From: Pseudocoprococcus catus
GTDB taxonomy: Bacteria > Bacillota > Clostridia > Lachnospirales > Lachnospiraceae
NCBI RefSeq assembly: GCF_902381825.1
Contig: NZ_LR698973.1
Location: forward strand, 2,214,650 to 2,235,749
Direction of reading: 5' to 3'
DNA length: 21,100 nt
Positions within the stretch are counted from its first letter, which is position 1. Each line of letters opens with the position of its first letter. The notes beneath the pieces were generated by a model. The model did no database searches, was not told the DNA's origin, and saw only the letters and a list, made by a program, of their open reading frames with translations. The translations under genes and the position numbers were made by a program. Below, in pieces: positions 21,078 through 21,100 of the stretch.

Positions 21078-21100
21078 GCCAGGACTTTTGTTCTGGCTTT
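21078..21100 (+). terminator. Intrinsic terminator after the 131-aa gene, cut by the window edge
   Basis: GCCAGGAC pairs with GTTCTGGC (8 bp, one G-T pair, TTTT loop), then TTT runs to the end of the window. Confidence 0.65.

Overview
The window looks like part of an accessory replicon or integrated mobile element of a low-GC Gram-positive bacterium (Bacillota, most plausibly Clostridia/Lachnospiraceae). The reasons are A+T-rich sequence, strong GGAGG-type ribosome binding sites on nearly every gene, some GTG/TTG starts, a DUF5688-like protein, a MobV relaxase, and a high proportion of small unrecognised genes in tight co-directional arrays. No rRNA, tRNA or replication initiator is seen. The assignment is inference; a large plasmid, a chromid or an integrative mobilizable element would all fit.

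Region 1 (1-6315, minus strand) is a train of about fourteen small, mostly unrecognised genes. Three very short ones (53, 53 and 63 codons) have good ribosome binding sites. The first four intergenic leaders share a short hairpin-like motif. One gene is split by an in-frame TAA (2620-3705).

Region 2 (6316-7330) is about 1 kb without an intact gene. It holds two gene remnants pointing away from each other, each ending at a terminator, short degenerate repeats, and a 7-bp inverted repeat before the relaxase gene that resembles a MobV oriT. Region 3 (7331-9914, plus strand) encodes a MobV/Pre relaxase and a full-length ClpX, ending at a bidirectional terminator shared with the convergent minus-strand array.

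Region 4 (9989-16186, minus strand) is another array: a coiled-coil ORF, a truncated SLOG/DUF2493-like ORF, a TTG-start unknown, a two-helix membrane protein, a 141-aa protein, a class A penicillin-binding protein, an NfeD-like membrane protein, a GC-rich structured segment, a Cys-rich mini-protein and a 172-aa unknown. Region 5 (16166-17885, plus strand) carries a coiled-coil/DUF2325-like protein and a calcineurin-like phosphoesterase.

Region 6 (17886-18060) has no protein gene but encodes a convincing minus-strand structured RNA: three different hairpins, each presenting the same UAGCU loop, with the last one serving as an intrinsic terminator. This is the best candidate here for something undescribed. 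Region 7 (18180-21100) has a HAD nucleotidase-like gene (+), an ADP-ribosyltransferase-fold gene overlapped by a 50-aa basic gene (-), a DUF5688-like gene (-) and a final plus-strand unknown with an attenuator-like leader.

Functionally, the mobilization module (relaxase, possible oriT) sits beside host-type maintenance genes (ClpX, PBP, NfeD) and nucleotide/NAD-related enzymes (SLOG, HAD, phosphoesterase, ART). How they cooperate cannot be read from the sequence.
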